Positions 1 through 12,440 are shown, counted from the first letter of the stretch. The stretch is 64,000 nt of DNA from Lineus longissimus (GCF_910592395.1 NC_088320.1:9052001-9116000); one strand, 5' to 3'. Notes: generated from the letters alone by a model not told the origin. Program-made: numbers and translations.

Positions 1-804
1 CATGCCATGATAATTTCAGGGTTTGGGGGAGTCTTATTTTTTTGGGGTCGTTTTTGTCTTAATTTCACGCGTCCACCACGTTACAGGGCTCAGCGGGTTA
101 ATTGGATCCCCAAATCCACACAGGTGAACATATGAGGCTCAAAGTTCATCAGAATGTTCGCCAGAATCAACTTTAATTCATGATATCAGAGGAATTACAC
201 TCTGATTGCACAGATAGCACCCCTACTGGCCAGTGAGACCACGCATTGATTTCTCAAAAGTACTACTTTCCTCTGCGATCTACGCTGATTGGTAAATTAG
301 TAATGCGGAGCCCTAAGGCGCCTGACTAACTAAAGAGTTTGAGATCGGCAACTTATAGCAAACCTTACACGTAAACTTTTGATAGTTTTTTGCCAAATAC
401 GTCATCAAATATGAGACTGATTTTTTCCCATATGAGTCGTACATAAGTTGAATCTTCCAGCCTGGATAAAAATGCTCTTGCTGTTGACTCTCGACTGAGA
501 TAAATTACTTCAATAATTAAGGAAACTATAATTAGCTCATATCTTATTACAACCGCCAACAGATAACCACAGACAGAGAAATGAAACGGCCAAGGGTCAT
601 TGTGCGAACCGTATAGATATTTGGTGGTTAGGAATTCATCCTGGTTAAGCTACATGTACATGTATAGTATACAGGTCAAACTATGACATGTGATGTATCG
701 TTGCTTGGAGTTACCTACCATGAAAATATCACCGAAAACAAGTCACTAATATGTATATTATTTATATATTTTTATGTCATTTCATGATTTTAATTTGGAC
801 TTGC
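1..804. other. Unassigned intergenic sequence
   Basis: No convincing gene, RNA or repeat structure is visible. The sequence is AT-rich with only short chance open frames. Confidence 0.5.
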
Positions 805-955
805 CTAGGGGTACACACTCTCTAAGTATGAACCTTATAGGTCAAGTGGTTAAGAAACGTGCCACTCTTTTGTCAAACGTTAAGGACGGACGACGACAAC
901 GACGCACGACAGATGCCACGGTATCGTATAAGCTCCCCGAACGGTGAGCTAAAAA
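805..955 (-). mobile_element. 5' fragment of a Helitron-like element
   Basis: Read on the minus strand it starts TTTTTAGCTCACCG, then a self-complementary AGCTC/GGAGCT stem, then GATACCGTGG, a short GTCGTC run and GGCACGTTTCTTAACC. The same order of blocks is found at the start of element E (39664) and, slightly diverged, D (28079) and K (57036). Only the first ~150 bp survive. Assignment to the Helitron-like class rests on the terminal hairpin plus microsatellite layout, not on a Rep/helicase gene. Confidence 0.6.
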
Positions 956-1407
956 GGCCGGTTTTTGCAATTGGGACCTTTTCTCAAGGTGGATAACCGT
1001 AGCGGTTTAGCGACCACTATGCGCGGTTCAGCGAACTTCCGTTTTGCCATAATTTTCCAGGTGGCACATATTTTTACAATTTTCGGCAAGTTCCTGTTGT
1101 TTAATCCGGCTCTGCTTTTTATGCATACATCATCGGTCGTTGTAGTTTACATCAGTATGCCCATGTGGATGTATCTTCGAGAAATAGATCTAATATTCAC
1201 GTTGAAAGGTGAACATTTTATGGCGAAGCCTCTCGAATTGTCGCCACCCTTGCAGGGTTATCTTACTGCACTATCAACAGTAAAGACTGGCGAGTAGCAA
1301 GAAATATGCATTGGCATTGCTGAGATCACGGTGGATAACCGTAGCGGTTTAGACTATGTACCGTTCAGCAAACTTCCGTTTTGCCATGATTTTCAAGGTA
1401 GCACATA

Positions 1408-2661
1408 GGTAGAGACTAATTCCTCAAAGCGCCAGGGACCTTCATTAATTAATATTCATGTTTTAATCATAGATCATGTGTGATTCTACGTCACCGGCGG
1501 GAATTTCAACATGGCTGACACTACCAGTTCGACAGCTCCTAAGGACAGCGACAAAGGAGTTACAGCGTGGGACAGATGTGATTCTCTGCATCATCAATAT
1601 TGTGCAAATATTCCAATCCAAGCAATGATTAATGGATTCTTCTTGATCTGTCTATCTGTCGAATCCTACATGCATATGCAAGTAACAACAAGTATCTTTA
1701 CACTCCCCCTGATTGGTTGTTGACTCTGACAATCTTTCCAATACTTGTGGTGATAGTATTTCGAAATCTTGTGTATTGGTTACTTTGTACATGTTGCATG
1801 GTTTTCAGTTGTCGCTGCTCTGACGAACTGTTTTGGCATTTTAGTGATGAGGTATGGATTTCGGACCCTTAATAAGGGGGGTGGAGGAGTTGATACTTGC
1901 ACTAGAGGCAGCTTGCTGAAGTCCATTCAGTACTGTAGGGTCTAGGTCTGCTTTTCGGAGGGGCTTGCATGGTTTTTAAAAGTCATGAAAACTTCGTGGA
2001 CCTTATTTGCTGGTTATCAGATTTATATTATATATTTATATTTGCATCTCAGAATACTGCCGTCAGGATCAAACTATAAAAATTGACCACAGTAATGAAT
2101 GTTGAACTGTTGGAATAAATTGCATTCAAGAATATAATTTACTAACTTGTTTTTTTCAAGTTACAACAAGTCTTGTACCCCAACTGGCCTTCAGTAACCC
2201 CGATGTGAAAATGGGTATCAAACTTAAGGTCCCTAACACCTTTCACCTCCCAGTTACAAGGCCTTGAGTTCTGGATACCTTACCACTGGGCCACACCCAG
2301 ATCAGGTGTCGGAAGATTATTCCCTGTGGTTGGACAGACCCCAAACTCCCCAAACTATCTCATGATATAAGAATTAAACCCATATTTCACCCTGCGAACA
2401 AAGTACTAAGATGACCTGTCAATCTTTTCACAAGAAAATTTCAAAAATATTGGCTACCCCCAAACTTATAAACATAGATAACTACTTGAGTATACTATGT
2501 ACTTCATCCATGTGGATTTCTAAAAATAGCAGTAACAGGAACCATGTAACATTGTGGGTGTAAACAAATAGCACGTGATCTCATTGACAGCGTAAAAGTT
2601 AATATGACGTCAGACATGAATATCAATGAAGGTCCCTGGCGCTTTGGGGAATAAGCCTCTA
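1408..2661. mobile_element. 1.25 kb inverted-repeat element nested in the repeat unit
   Basis: The left end (AGAGACTAATTCC, then CAAAGCGCCAGGGACC and TTCATT) matches the reverse complement of the right end (AGAGGCTTATTCC, then the same blocks) over roughly 40 bp. CACATA flanks both sides (1402-1407, 2662-2667). The uninterrupted site exists in unit 1 of the surrounding repeat, so the borders are well supported. No transposase is recognised. Confidence 0.7.
1511..1872 (+). pseudogene. Possible small membrane protein, broken between two frames
   Basis: An ATG in good context (AACATGG, 1511) opens a 70-codon frame starting MADTTSSTAPKDSDKG, ending at 1723. A different frame, open from 1633 to a TAA at 1870-1872, encodes a very hydrophobic segment (LLTLTIFPILVVIVF then LVYWLLCTCC) like one or two membrane spans, followed by an acidic, aromatic tail. 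The two frames overlap by about 90 bp, so one frameshift or an unseen splice would join them. It lies wholly within the 1408-2661 element, so it may be captured host sequence. I do not recognise the family. Confidence 0.3.
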
Positions 2662-3212
2662 CACATATTTTTACAATTTTCGGTAAGTTCCAGTTCTGCT
2701 TTTTATGCATACATCATCGGTCGTTGTAGTTAACATCAGTATGCCCATGCAGATGTAATTTCGAGAAACGGAGCTAATTATTCACTGTTGAAAGGTGAAC
2801 ATTTGAAAGGTGAATGTTTAAAGACATAATTTTATGGCGAAGCCTCTCAAATTGACACCATTCTTGCAGGGCAATCTTGTACTACAATGTCAACAGTAAA
2901 GACTGACGAAGTAAAGACTGACGAAGTAGCAAGTAATATGCATTTCGCATTGCTGAGATACAGCGCAAAATATCTTGACTTCATGAAAGTGTACGGTGTT
3001 TAGCGATACTACTGTACACTGGTTTAGCAATATAACACACTGAAAGTGTACGGTTTGTATGGTCCAACGATTTGAAAATTATTTTCGCATTTCATTCGAA
3101 ATATGGCCCAGACGGTCATAATTCCCAATCTAAAATGTAACTTTACTACCAATAGTTGATCGTTTTTGGCTTCGAGGCGCGGAATTGCCTTCAATTAGCC
3201 AAATATTTTACT

Positions 3213-3425
3213 CTATTTCAAGAACAATGTTTCTCCACATCTTTCATGAGAAAACGTCGACGAAAATGCACGGTCTCGTCGAGCACTATCTCGTACACCA
3301 TCCCGGAGAGTGCACTTTATGCTTGTAGGTCTTGTCGCACACCGCACACTTGTAAATGTTCTCGCCAGTGCTATTTCTGAGGTGTCTTGTACTGATTGAG
3401 CGTCCATTTTACACACACGTCGCAC
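3213..3425 (-). pseudogene. Decayed C2H2 zinc-finger fragment
   Basis: On the minus strand one frame reads CDVCVKWTLNQY. After a one-frame shift it continues RHLRNSTGENIYKCAVCDK. This is a C-x2-C pair, an H, a TGE-type inter-finger linker and the C-x2-C of the next finger, the usual C2H2 order. The second His of the first finger is replaced and a stop and frameshift intervene, so it is a relic. It lies inside the 981-4128 element and may be part of a captured or ancestral DNA-binding gene. Confidence 0.5.
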
Positions 3426-4248
3426 ACCAGTGCTTCGAATCTTACGAGCTCATTATGAGCCGTTGCTCGGAGAACAACGTGTTTGTTTAAGTAAAATTCT
3501 ATCATTCAAATCGTTGTTTGCTTATACCTTTTTGTTCTGTTTTATGTGAACCTTGATTATTATTGATAGGATGTTCATTGAGACAAGAAGAATTGGGATC
3601 ACCATGGCGGTACCGGACCAATGAGTGCTGCAGTATACGTCGGAAACTGAATTTCGACGTACATATTGCCTTTGTTAAAACCGTACAAGGTGAAGTCGCT
3701 GAACCGTACTCGAGGGTTCGCTAAACATGTGCGGTCATTGCAGAAATCCGTCTAAATCACGAAAAAAAAATAAGAAAAGGGCAGATAGAATTTCGATCGA
3801 AAAACCACGGAACACATACCCAGACGTTACTTCCATAGCTTCGAAGGGAATGTGACGGCCTACCGTTGACCACACAGCCATTACATTGTACCCTACGAAA
3901 CTTGTTTAAAATTGTAATTGAATAGCCTTATAAACGACAAAAACCATTGCGTTATGATCTGAAGGACGGTAAATTATATCCAGCAAGAGCCCAGGTCGCT
4001 TCATATCTGCCATATTTTATTTCATTATATATTGATTTTCAACTCACGTCGTCTGCTAAACGGCTAAGCGGCAGTTCGTTGAACCGTACATTTGGTCGAT
4101 AAACCGCTACGGTTATCCAGCGTGAGAACCTTCGGCTAGGAATAAGATTTAGTGTTTTAACGATGCCAAACTTTTTTCATGTTAGTTGTCTGTTTCAGTC
4201 ATAAATTACACAAATTTGATTGTTAGTGTGGACAAGCAGATTTAATTC

Positions 4249-4529
4249 TGTCAGATATTACATATCGTTGCATAACCTAGGGCTTCCTTCCCAGAAGCTG
4301 CATCTGTTGCCAATCATGGAGCTAACATGGGTAGCTCGAGACCAGCACTTTCCCACGACCGGAGTTGACTTTGTTGTCTGTAACATATACCTTGCTTATG
4401 CCACATTTGTGGGAGAATAAAGATATGATTCAGTTGTTTAGTATTAAACCATCGTGTTTAGTTCGCCATCAGATCTGCGACCGCTGCAACTCCCATTTAG
4501 TAAATGTGTAGGAAACATCTTGCCTTTTA
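4249..4529 (+). repeat. 5' LTR of BEL-1
   Basis: Begins TGTCAGATATTACATATCG and matches 13587-13866 almost base for base. An AATAAA polyadenylation signal is present at 4416-4421. Differences from the 3' LTR include CTTATG/CTCATG, one T in TTGTTTAG, ATTAAACC/ATGAAACC and CATTTAG/CATCTAG. Confidence 0.9.
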
Positions 4530-4534
4530 GGACA

Positions 4535-4552
4535 TGGTGCCGTGACCAGGAT
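4535..4552 (+). promoter_or_regulatory. Probable primer-binding site of BEL-1
   Basis: TGGTGCCGTGACCAGGAT follows five bases after the LTR copy. It starts with TGG, the complement of the CCA tail of a tRNA. I do not assign the tRNA. Confidence 0.55.
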
Positions 4553-4597
4553 ATCAACCAGACACAACGCAATGTACAATCACTAGGATTATTACCA

Positions 4598-6081
4598 ATG
4601 ACGATCACCAAAGGACAAAAAATGGAGAAAGTAAACACACTAAGACAAAACAGAGACTTATTGCAAAGAACGTTTGAGGAAACTTATCAGGATGCAGAAG
4701 AGATTATGGAACAGGAGATGCCAACGAAGTTAGAGCTTTCGAGGCTGGAGGCATGTTTGAAGATGAGGACAGAGTCATGGGACGCTACGCCAGTTTTAAA
4801 CGAGGAAATTGACAAAGCAGTAGTTAAGCTCAAAGATGACGCACTACGTGAAGACGAGGTCATGACGACCAACAAAAGGAACATTGACATCAAAACAAAA
4901 TTGATACATGTAAAGAACCATGTGGGCGCTCTGAAAACGCCCAAGACACCAGATCCCGCGCCCACGGTGGGCACAACAGCAACAAAGAATAGTCCTTTGA
5001 AATCCGCGCAACTTCCTAAGTTAAAGTTGCCTACGTTTGACGGGACTTACACCAAATGGAAGGCATTTTGGGACACTATCGAGGCAGATGTTATAAAGGC
5101 GAACTACGCTGATATAACCAAATTCAATTACATCTCGGGGCAACTCACAGGAACAGCCAAAGAAAGTGCGGTTGGACTACATGCTGCAGGGAACAATTTA
5201 CAAACGCTGATAGACCTGTTGACTGAAAGGTTGGTCAGCCACGGAGGATCATTCGAGCGCACGTTACCAGTCTCTTGGACATGCCAAGTCCAGGAGGAAA
5301 CCATGCGTCACTGAGCGAGTATTACAACAGGATAATGGGGGAAATACGGTCCTTGGAAAATCTACAAGTCGACATTTATCAATGCGCACCTTTCATCGTT
5401 CCGATTATTGAGAGGAAACTACCCAAATTCTTTCGAGAGAAGATGGGAACATGTGGGCAAGATAACACTTTTGACCTGAAATGGTTTTTGAAGGCCTTCA
5501 CACACCAACTTGAGAACATGGGAGAACGGATGGATTCGTCGGAGCGCGAACGGGATACGAAGAAATCAAGCAATCATCACCACAACGGGAGTGGGATTAA
5601 TATGTTCAACAGCGTGAGATCCGTAGAGGCCTTAGTCAGTGTGCCCGCCGGTGCCGCAAGATCGAGACCAATGCGAAAATGCTCATTTTGTGCCGACTCT
5701 CACTCATCTTTCAATTGTGGATTAGCACCTGAGGATAGATATAACGCCGCGCGAACCAATCGTTTGTGTTTGAATTGTCTGTTTAGTACGTCACATGTCG
5801 CCAGATATTGTGATAGCAATCGCTCATGCCAGCACTGCAACCGGAGGCATCATACGAGCCTACACGATTCCTATCAGAGTTCAAATTCGAGCCGAGGAAA
5901 CGCAACATTCAGTGGATGCACCACCATCACCCCCAGGATGAAACCAACAACGCCGTTTGAAAGCAACAAGGCCAAGGAAACAGGTCAGGTATCTAAGCCC
6001 GAGAGCGAAATCAGCGCCATCAAGTGTCGATCAAAAAGCGCAAACACCGTCAACCAAAATCGTCAATGTGAACTCGGATAA
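4598..6081 (+). pseudogene. BEL-1 gag, frameshifted
   Basis: The likely start is the ATG at 4598, downstream of LTR and primer site. The first part is helical and charged, then the BEL gag core (DUF1759-like) with LPKLKLPTFDGTYTKW and an adjacent KAFWDTIEADV. The frame closes at 5314; the continuation (MDMPSPGGNHASLSEYY onward) is in another frame from about 5270 to 6081, so a lesion lies near 5255-5275. Near 5685-5860 come zinc-knuckle-like cysteines (CSFC, CLNC, CQHC). Gag packages the RNA in the virus-like particle. A second frame change, about 5890-5990, leads into protease and could be either a lesion or a normal gag-pol shift. Confidence 0.85.
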
Positions 6082-7600
6082 GGATACCGAACATTGGCAT
6101 ATCAATCAAACCGTACTCTTGGAAACGGGACACGTTACACTAAAGAATGAGGAAAGAAGCGTCAAGGCCGGGCTCATGATGGATCGAGGCAGCATGAGCT
6201 CACACATACGTCGGGAAATAGCACAATAGTTGAATCTACGTTCAAAAGGAGCGCAGTCATCACTGTACGTGAATGGATTCGGAGGTCACTCATCAAAACG
6301 CGTTTACCAAATTGTGGACGTAATCATCAAAACTTCGGACGGAGACAAAGTAATCGATTCATTGGTTACTGATGAAATTGTCAAGCCTATCAGCCAGCCC
6401 AGTCTCGATTACGATTACATAGCCGAACATGAAACCAATCTAGCAAATAACTTCACTGAAGACCCGTTCATCGTGGACATTATGATCGGTTGTGATCACG
6501 CCTTCGAATTTCTGGAAAATCGCATCATAAAGGGTGACGGTCCAACTGTACAATTCTCTAATCTTGGATGCTTTGTTTCGGGTAGGCTTAAACCACAGAA
6601 GCCGCGTACCGTGCTCACGGCCTGTAACACGGAGGACAACGCCATGGACTGCTTCAGGGAGGACAGTCAAATCGATCAATTGGAGAACTTTTTGCGAGCG
6701 AACGTTCTCAGCGACACAGGGATGACAGATATGGACTACGAAGATAATATCAAAGAAAAGTACATGGAAAGGATACAATTTCGGGATGGACATTACTACG
6801 TGCCACTACCCTGGAGACCAGATCACCCGGAGTTACAGAACAATTACAACACCTGCAAGGGAAGGATAAATCAAGTAATGCACAGATTGCGTAAGTTGAA
6901 CCTTGTCCAAGCCTATGTTAATGTTATGAAGGAGAACATCTCCAAGGGTTACGTCTCAGAAGTCACCACGGCGCCCACCTCCCGCCTTGATGAAGGGTTT
7001 TTTCTGCCCCACTTTCCAGTTCTCCGAGAGAGCGAAACCACCCCACTAAGGATTGTTTTTGATGCTAGCTGCGGCTCACCTTCCCTCAACTCTTGCCTGT
7101 ATGAGGGACCGAACATGATTCAAGATTTGACTGAACTGCTCCACCTCTTCCGCACGAAGAAGATCGCCATCTCGGCCGACATCGCTAGGGCCTTTCTGTC
7201 AGTTCGTCTGCTCGAATCAGAACGTAAATTTGTCAAGTTTTTATGGTATAAGGACAATGATGTAACCAAGGGACTCGTACCATACCACTGCAACACCGTA
7301 ATCTTCGGAAACGTGTCAAGTCCATTCGCGCTAGCTATTACGCTGTACAAACACCTATCTGCTTTCGATGGCAAAGAAGCCGAGGACATGAAAGAAAAGC
7401 TTTACGTAGACAATCTGCTCACCGGGGTGACTGATGAAGCTGAAGCATTGGAATGTTATACACAGTCACGAGACATTATGAACAAAGGATCATTTCTGCT
7501 CAGGCAATGGTCCAGCAACTCGCTAAAGTTAAGCGCAGTAGCGGAATCGGATGGTTCGAACGCCAAAAGTGAAGAGGTATCGGTCTTGGGGTTAAAATAG
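5957..7600 (+). pseudogene. BEL-1 pol, protease and reverse transcriptase part
   Basis: The frame runs from 5957 with an in-frame TAG at 6227-6229 and another at 7598-7600. The protease loop reads LMMDRGSMSSHI; the usual D-[ST]-G triad has Arg in the middle, so protease is probably dead. Reverse transcriptase follows: RIVFDASCGSPSLN, ISADIARAFLSV (catalytic Asp in the first motif) and YVDN in place of YxDD. These are the Peptidase_A17/RVT arrangement of BEL/Pao. The YVDN could be a lineage variant or a mutation. It copies the element RNA into DNA in the particle. Confidence 0.87.
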
Positions 7601-9993
7601 CACCCAGAAAAGGACACATTGTCGATCGCACGCAAGATCAAGGAACAACCACGCAGCAAGGTAAACACCAAGCGCACCGTTACGTCAGAATCAGCTTCAG
7701 TATTTGATCCGTTGGGATTTTTAGGACCACTACACGTTCCCGCGAAATCATTTGTGAATCAATTATGGCAAGCTGGCAAAGATTGGGATGACAAGCTTTC
7801 CCTGGCCGAAAATGAACAATGGAGTAAAGTACAAGTATCACTCAGCAGAGCCCACGAGATAAAGATTCAAAGATGGTTAGTCGTCGACACCACCAAACCG
7901 CTAGATACCATCATTTTTTGTGACGCCTGTCCGACCACAGCCGTAGGATGTGTTGCATACGCGAAGCAAGGCACACGCGTGGGACTAATTGGTTCAAAGA
8001 ACAAGATCGTGTCACAGAAAAATGCCAAACAAACTGTTCCAAAACTAGAGCTAATGGCTATGGTCATGGGGGCACAATACGGAGAAATATTACGCAAGAC
8101 ATACGCCAAGGAGTGCTTCACCATCGACATCACCTACGCAACAGATTCAGAGATCGCTCTGTATTCGCTGCAATCGGAGAAAAAGTTAACACCCTTTGTA
8201 ATGAACCGTGTCAACGTCATCAGAGAGAAATCTGACAGCAACAAATGGTATCATGTAGCGACGAAAGAAAATTCGGCGGATATCTTATCACGTGGCGCCA
8301 CCTACGAGGAACTGCAATCCTCCACATGGGAAACTGGTCCAGTTTGGCTCAAGCAAGACAAATGCGAATGGCCGTGTGTTGATGTACGCGACAAACCCAC
8401 GAACATTAGAATATCGTTAGCCGCAAGTCTAGAAATAGACAATATATTCCAGACACGCGATGCTGGTAACACAAGTACCCGCCCCGATCTCCAAGCGGTG
8501 ATTGACATTTCCAAATTCAGTTCTTACCAAAAGCTGCTTAGAGTCACAGCCCTCGTAACGCGAGCTTTCAAGCCAGGTATCAGAGAAAGGAATAAACTGT
8601 CTGCTGTGGATATCGCTAAGGTGGAACGCACGTGGATAACACACACCCAACGAGCCCACTACAGCCCGGTGTTGGATTATCTTAATAAGGAGAAACAAAA
8701 ACTTCCGTTACCAAAACGCCCGTCAATCATCAATCAACTCGGCCTACTGATAGATGAGGATAACATCATTCGCTGCGGCGGGAGGATCAGGAATGCGGAT
8801 GTCAACACTGCGAGGAAATATCCCATGCTGCTTCCAGGAACGCCGGTGACTTCACACCTGACATCTCTAATCATCACACACGCGCACCATACGGCGACAC
8901 ACTATGGGGTAGGAATTACCATGGCAGGACTGCGAGAGAGATTTTGGATTACATCAATGCGCTCAGTCGTCAAGAAAGTAATCAACCGATGCGTCGTCTG
9001 CAAATTGGTTGCAGGGCGGCCATATTTACAACCTAAGGCACCTCAACTGCCAGAATTTAGGCTGAATGACATTGTTCCGTACCTATCCACCGCCATAGAT
9101 TTCACCGCGCACCTGTATGTTAAAGTTAGGAACCAGGACCATGTTAAAATCAAGGATGCGCATAGAAAGACGTACACCGTTCAGAAAGCTTACGTTTGTT
9201 TGTTTACGTGCTGCACTACCCGAGCAGTACATCTCGAGATAACACCAGACCTAACAGTTGGGTCATTTCTCAGGGTTTTCAGACGCTTTACATCGACACA
9301 CTCGGTGCCCAAATTGGTTTACTGCGATAACGCCAAAACCTTTACTTGTGCGGACAAAGAATTAAAACGCCTATACCAGAACGTGGCAGGAGAAGAATGT
9401 CAAAGACAATTTGCGAACAAAAGGATATCATTTAAATATGCCCCCGTTCAAGCTAGTTGGTTTGCTGGGGTCCACGAAAGACTCATTGGAGTTAGTAAAT
9501 TAGCAACCAAGAAGGTTCTTGGAAAAGCGCTAGTTCCAATGGATGAACTTCAAACCGTCGTCAAGGAAATACAATCCGTCATAAACAATCGCCCGCTGAC
9601 TTATTTGTCATCGGATTCACATGAACTGAAAGCAATCACACCGAACTGTTTGATATATGGACACGAACGCTATATCCTACCACAGGAGGAAGTTGAAATC
9701 GGCGATGATTTTGACACTACATACGGTGGACGTGATGCGATCGAAAAATGGGCACATAAGCGCGCGCTTCTACTGAAAGCATTTCGTACCAGGTTCTATG
9801 ATGAATATCTTGCGGCACTTCGGCAACAGCATACTTACGAAACTAGGAAGCAATACGCGACGGGTGACGTCATACGCGAAGGGGACGTCATACTGGTACA
9901 TGAGAAGGATCAACCAAGGATCAAATGGAAACTAGGCGTGGTCGAGGAACGTCACTGTGGACCGGATGGACTAACCAGATCAGCCACTGTGAC
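7601..9993 (+). pseudogene. BEL-1 pol, RNase H and integrase part
   Basis: This continues in the same frame as 5957-7600, directly after the TAG at 7598, with no internal stop. RNase H-like blocks: IIFCDACPTTAVGCV, VPKLELMAMV, YATDSEIALYSL and ENSADILSRGA. Integrase: an H-H-C-C type zinc region ending CVVCKL, then the core with AIDFTAHLYV and VYCDNAKTF carrying Asp residues, and a Glu in HERLIGV. Normal pol would continue with a C-terminal tail, but at about 9993 the sequence changes into LINE endonuclease; the tail resumes at 12441. Confidence 0.87.
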
Positions 9994-12269
9994 GTTGCCA
10001 ACCCATAAGCATGGGCACACCCTAGACCTGGTGATAGTCAGGGATGAGGACAGAATTGTGAATGATGTCACGGTTTGCAGTCACGAGTTGTCAGACCACT
10101 TCACCATTGGAATGGTGCTTAGTCTCTCCAAGGTCAATGTCGAACTTGTGAAGTCTTATCGCAAATACCGATCCGTCAGTCCAAAAGAATTGGGAAGTGA
10201 GATCTGTGCAGAATTTGCCAAGTGTAAACCAAGGAAATCAGTGAATGAAACGGCAGAAACGTTAAACAACGCAATTGTGTCAACTCTTGATCGAAAGGCA
10301 CCCCTTAAACACAACGTATAACAGCAAGACCCAATAATCCTTGGTTCAGTGAGAACATCGCCATAGCACGGAATCTTCGGAGGCAGCTAGAAAGAAAATG
10401 GTTTTCATCCAAACTCGAGATTCACAGACAAATGTTTGTGGCACAACGGGAGTGTGTCGTCAATCTTATTCGAAATGCAAAGAAGGACTATTACGAGGCA
10501 CGACTTAGCACAGGAAACCTCAAGGAGACATTCAATGTGATTAAAGAGCTCACTAATGATAGTGACTGTCACCTGCCATTGGGTGACCCATCTGTTGTGG
10601 CACACGATTTTGCAACCTTCTTTAGTGAAAAGATCATCAAGATCCGTACGAACCTTGACAATGTGGTGCCAACACATGCACTTCCAGATATTTCTGAACA
10701 AGCATTCTCATGAATTCCACTTGACTGTTTCACTCCAGCTACAGAAGACGAAATGAAAAAGATCATTTTGTCCATGGCTACTAAGTCATGCGAAATAGAT
10801 CCTATCCCCACATGGCTCCTAAAAAGACCATTGGGGACCTTCTTCCGATTTTAACACTTGTAGTCAATGAATCAATGTCAAGTGGGACTTTCCCAGAATG
10901 TTACAAAAAGGCTCGTGTGCGCCCGCTTCTGAAATAAACCCTCTCTAGACCCTGAGGTATCGTCAAATTACCGTCCAGTATCAAACCTTCCTTTCATGTC
11001 AAAAGTTGTTGAGAAGGTTGTGTCAAAGAGGCTGTCAGATCACTTTTACACGAACAGGTTGTTTGATCCAATGCAGTCAGCATATCGTGCTAAGCATAGC
11101 ACAGAAACTGCCTTGCTTAAAGTTCACAACGATATTGTCCATGCCATGGATTCTAACAAAGCTGTTCTGTTTGTGGCACTGGATCTGTCTGCTGCTTTTG
11201 ACACACTGGACCACCCAATTCTCCTCAAACGTCTTGAGAATAGATTCGGGGTTACCGGATCAGCATTGCAGTGGTTCAAATCTTATCTCACGGGGAGGTC
11301 ACAAGAGGTGACGGTGAAAGACGCTGTATCAGATAAGGTTCCCTTACTTTTTGGAGTTCCACAGGGTTCTGTACTGGGCCCTCTCTTGTTCACTGCATAC
11401 AACAGTCCTCTTGGCGACATTATCCGATCATTCCTCCTGCCATATATACTGTTTGCTGATGACAGTGGTCTCTACATTATCTTTGATCCAACTTACCCAA
11501 CCGTGGTGCAAAATGTTATTTCGAGCCTTACACTATGTGTTGAGTCAATTAAGGAATGGATGGTGAGAAACAAACTGAAATTGAATGACAGTAAGACCGA
11601 ATTTTTCCTTGCATGTGTAAAGAACCTACAGAAGTATGTGGCTGATCTGAAATTGAAAATTGGTGATACTGAAATTGAGCTGAGTGATACCATCAAGATT
11701 CTTGGTGTAACATTTGACAGAGAAATGTCCATGAAAACGCATGTTAACAATGTATGCCGTGCGGCAAATTTCCATCTCTATCGTATAAGCAAGATAAGAT
11801 CTTTGCTCAGTAAATCAGCAGCAACAAGTGCAGTGCGGACCTTAGTTGTCTCGCGGTTGGACTACGCAAATAGTCTGCTATATAACATATCTGAGGCCAA
11901 TGTGTGTAAGCTTCAACTGGTTCAAACTCGGTAGCTCGTCTCGTCACTAGGGTGTCCAGAGGGAATCATATCACTCCGGTTCTGTGCGCACTCCACTGGC
12001 TTCCTTTGAAAGCAAGGCTTGAGTACAAGGTTAATTTAATGGTCTACAAATGTCTACATGATTACGCACCAAAATATTTCGTAGACTGCTTAGAAGTTTA
12101 CAAACCCTCACGCTCCCTGCGATCAAGTACAATGGGTCAGTGTAAGGAAGTCCGCACAAACCGGGTGATAGGCTCCTCTGCATTCGCATTGGCGGGACCA
12201 AGCTATGGAATGAGCTGCCAAATAGTGTTCGTGGCCAGAGTACCCTGGGTCGTTTTAAAACTGCACTAA
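9994..12269 (+). pseudogene. LINE ORF2 remnant: endonuclease end, reverse transcriptase, C-terminal domain
   Basis: Endonuclease end: PTHKHGHTLDLVI and LSDHF (10000-10120), in the BEL frame by chance and closing at 10321. The linker region continues in another frame (10432-10713), then further broken pieces to about 10990. The reverse transcriptase lies in 10996-11934 with LDLSAAFDTLDH, GVPQGSVLGPLLF and FADD, so its active-site aspartates are kept. The C-terminal domain, in a third frame (11952-12269), has HITPVLCALHWLPLKAR. At least four frame breaks make it a pseudogene. In life this enzyme nicks target DNA and copies the LINE RNA there. Confidence 0.85.
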
Positions 12270-12440
12270 AAACTCATATTTTTAAGAAATTCTTTTGAAT
12301 CCTTTGCACGTTTTCTTTAGTAATGACTTTTATTCTATCATGTATTAATGTTATGTTTTATTATAAATTGTAAAGCGCTTAGAAGTTTTAACAACGTTAA
12401 GCGCTATAAAAATGTTTTTAATAATTTTAATAATAATAAT
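9994..12440 (+). mobile_element. 5'-truncated L2/CR1-like LINE inserted in BEL-1 pol
   Basis: Sequence changes from BEL integrase to the last part of an APE-type endonuclease at about 9994 and returns to BEL pol at 12441. The 3' end is typical of the L2/CR1 group: TTGTAAAGCGCTTAGAAG and TTAAGCGCTATAAAAATG, then a (TTTAAT)/(AAT) tail. No clear target duplication is seen. Truncation at the 5' end inside the endonuclease is the common outcome of incomplete target-primed reverse transcription. Confidence 0.85.

Larger units (their letters stand above)
988..2965 (+). repeat. Tandem subterminal repeat, second unit split by an insertion
   Basis: Unit 1 (988-1330) begins GGTGGATAACCGTAGCGG. Unit 2 begins with the same words at 1331, runs to 1408, and resumes at about 2662 with CACATATTTTTACAATTTTC, continuing to about 2965. 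The two units share the stretch ending GGCGAAGCCTCTC and GTAAAGACTG. Unit 2 is interrupted by the 1408-2661 element. Confidence 0.75.
981..4128. mobile_element. 3.1 kb non-autonomous DNA element with long imperfect inverted ends
   Basis: The left end (981 to about 1060) and the reverse complement of the right end (about 4045-4128) share TTCTC, then TGGATAACCGTAGCGGTTTA, then CGACCA and similar downstream blocks. Both ends are flanked by CCTT (977-980, 4129-4132), a possible 4 bp target duplication. No transposase frame is visible. The interior holds a duplicated subterminal repeat, a nested inverted-repeat element and a zinc-finger relic. The superfamily is undetermined. Confidence 0.6.
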
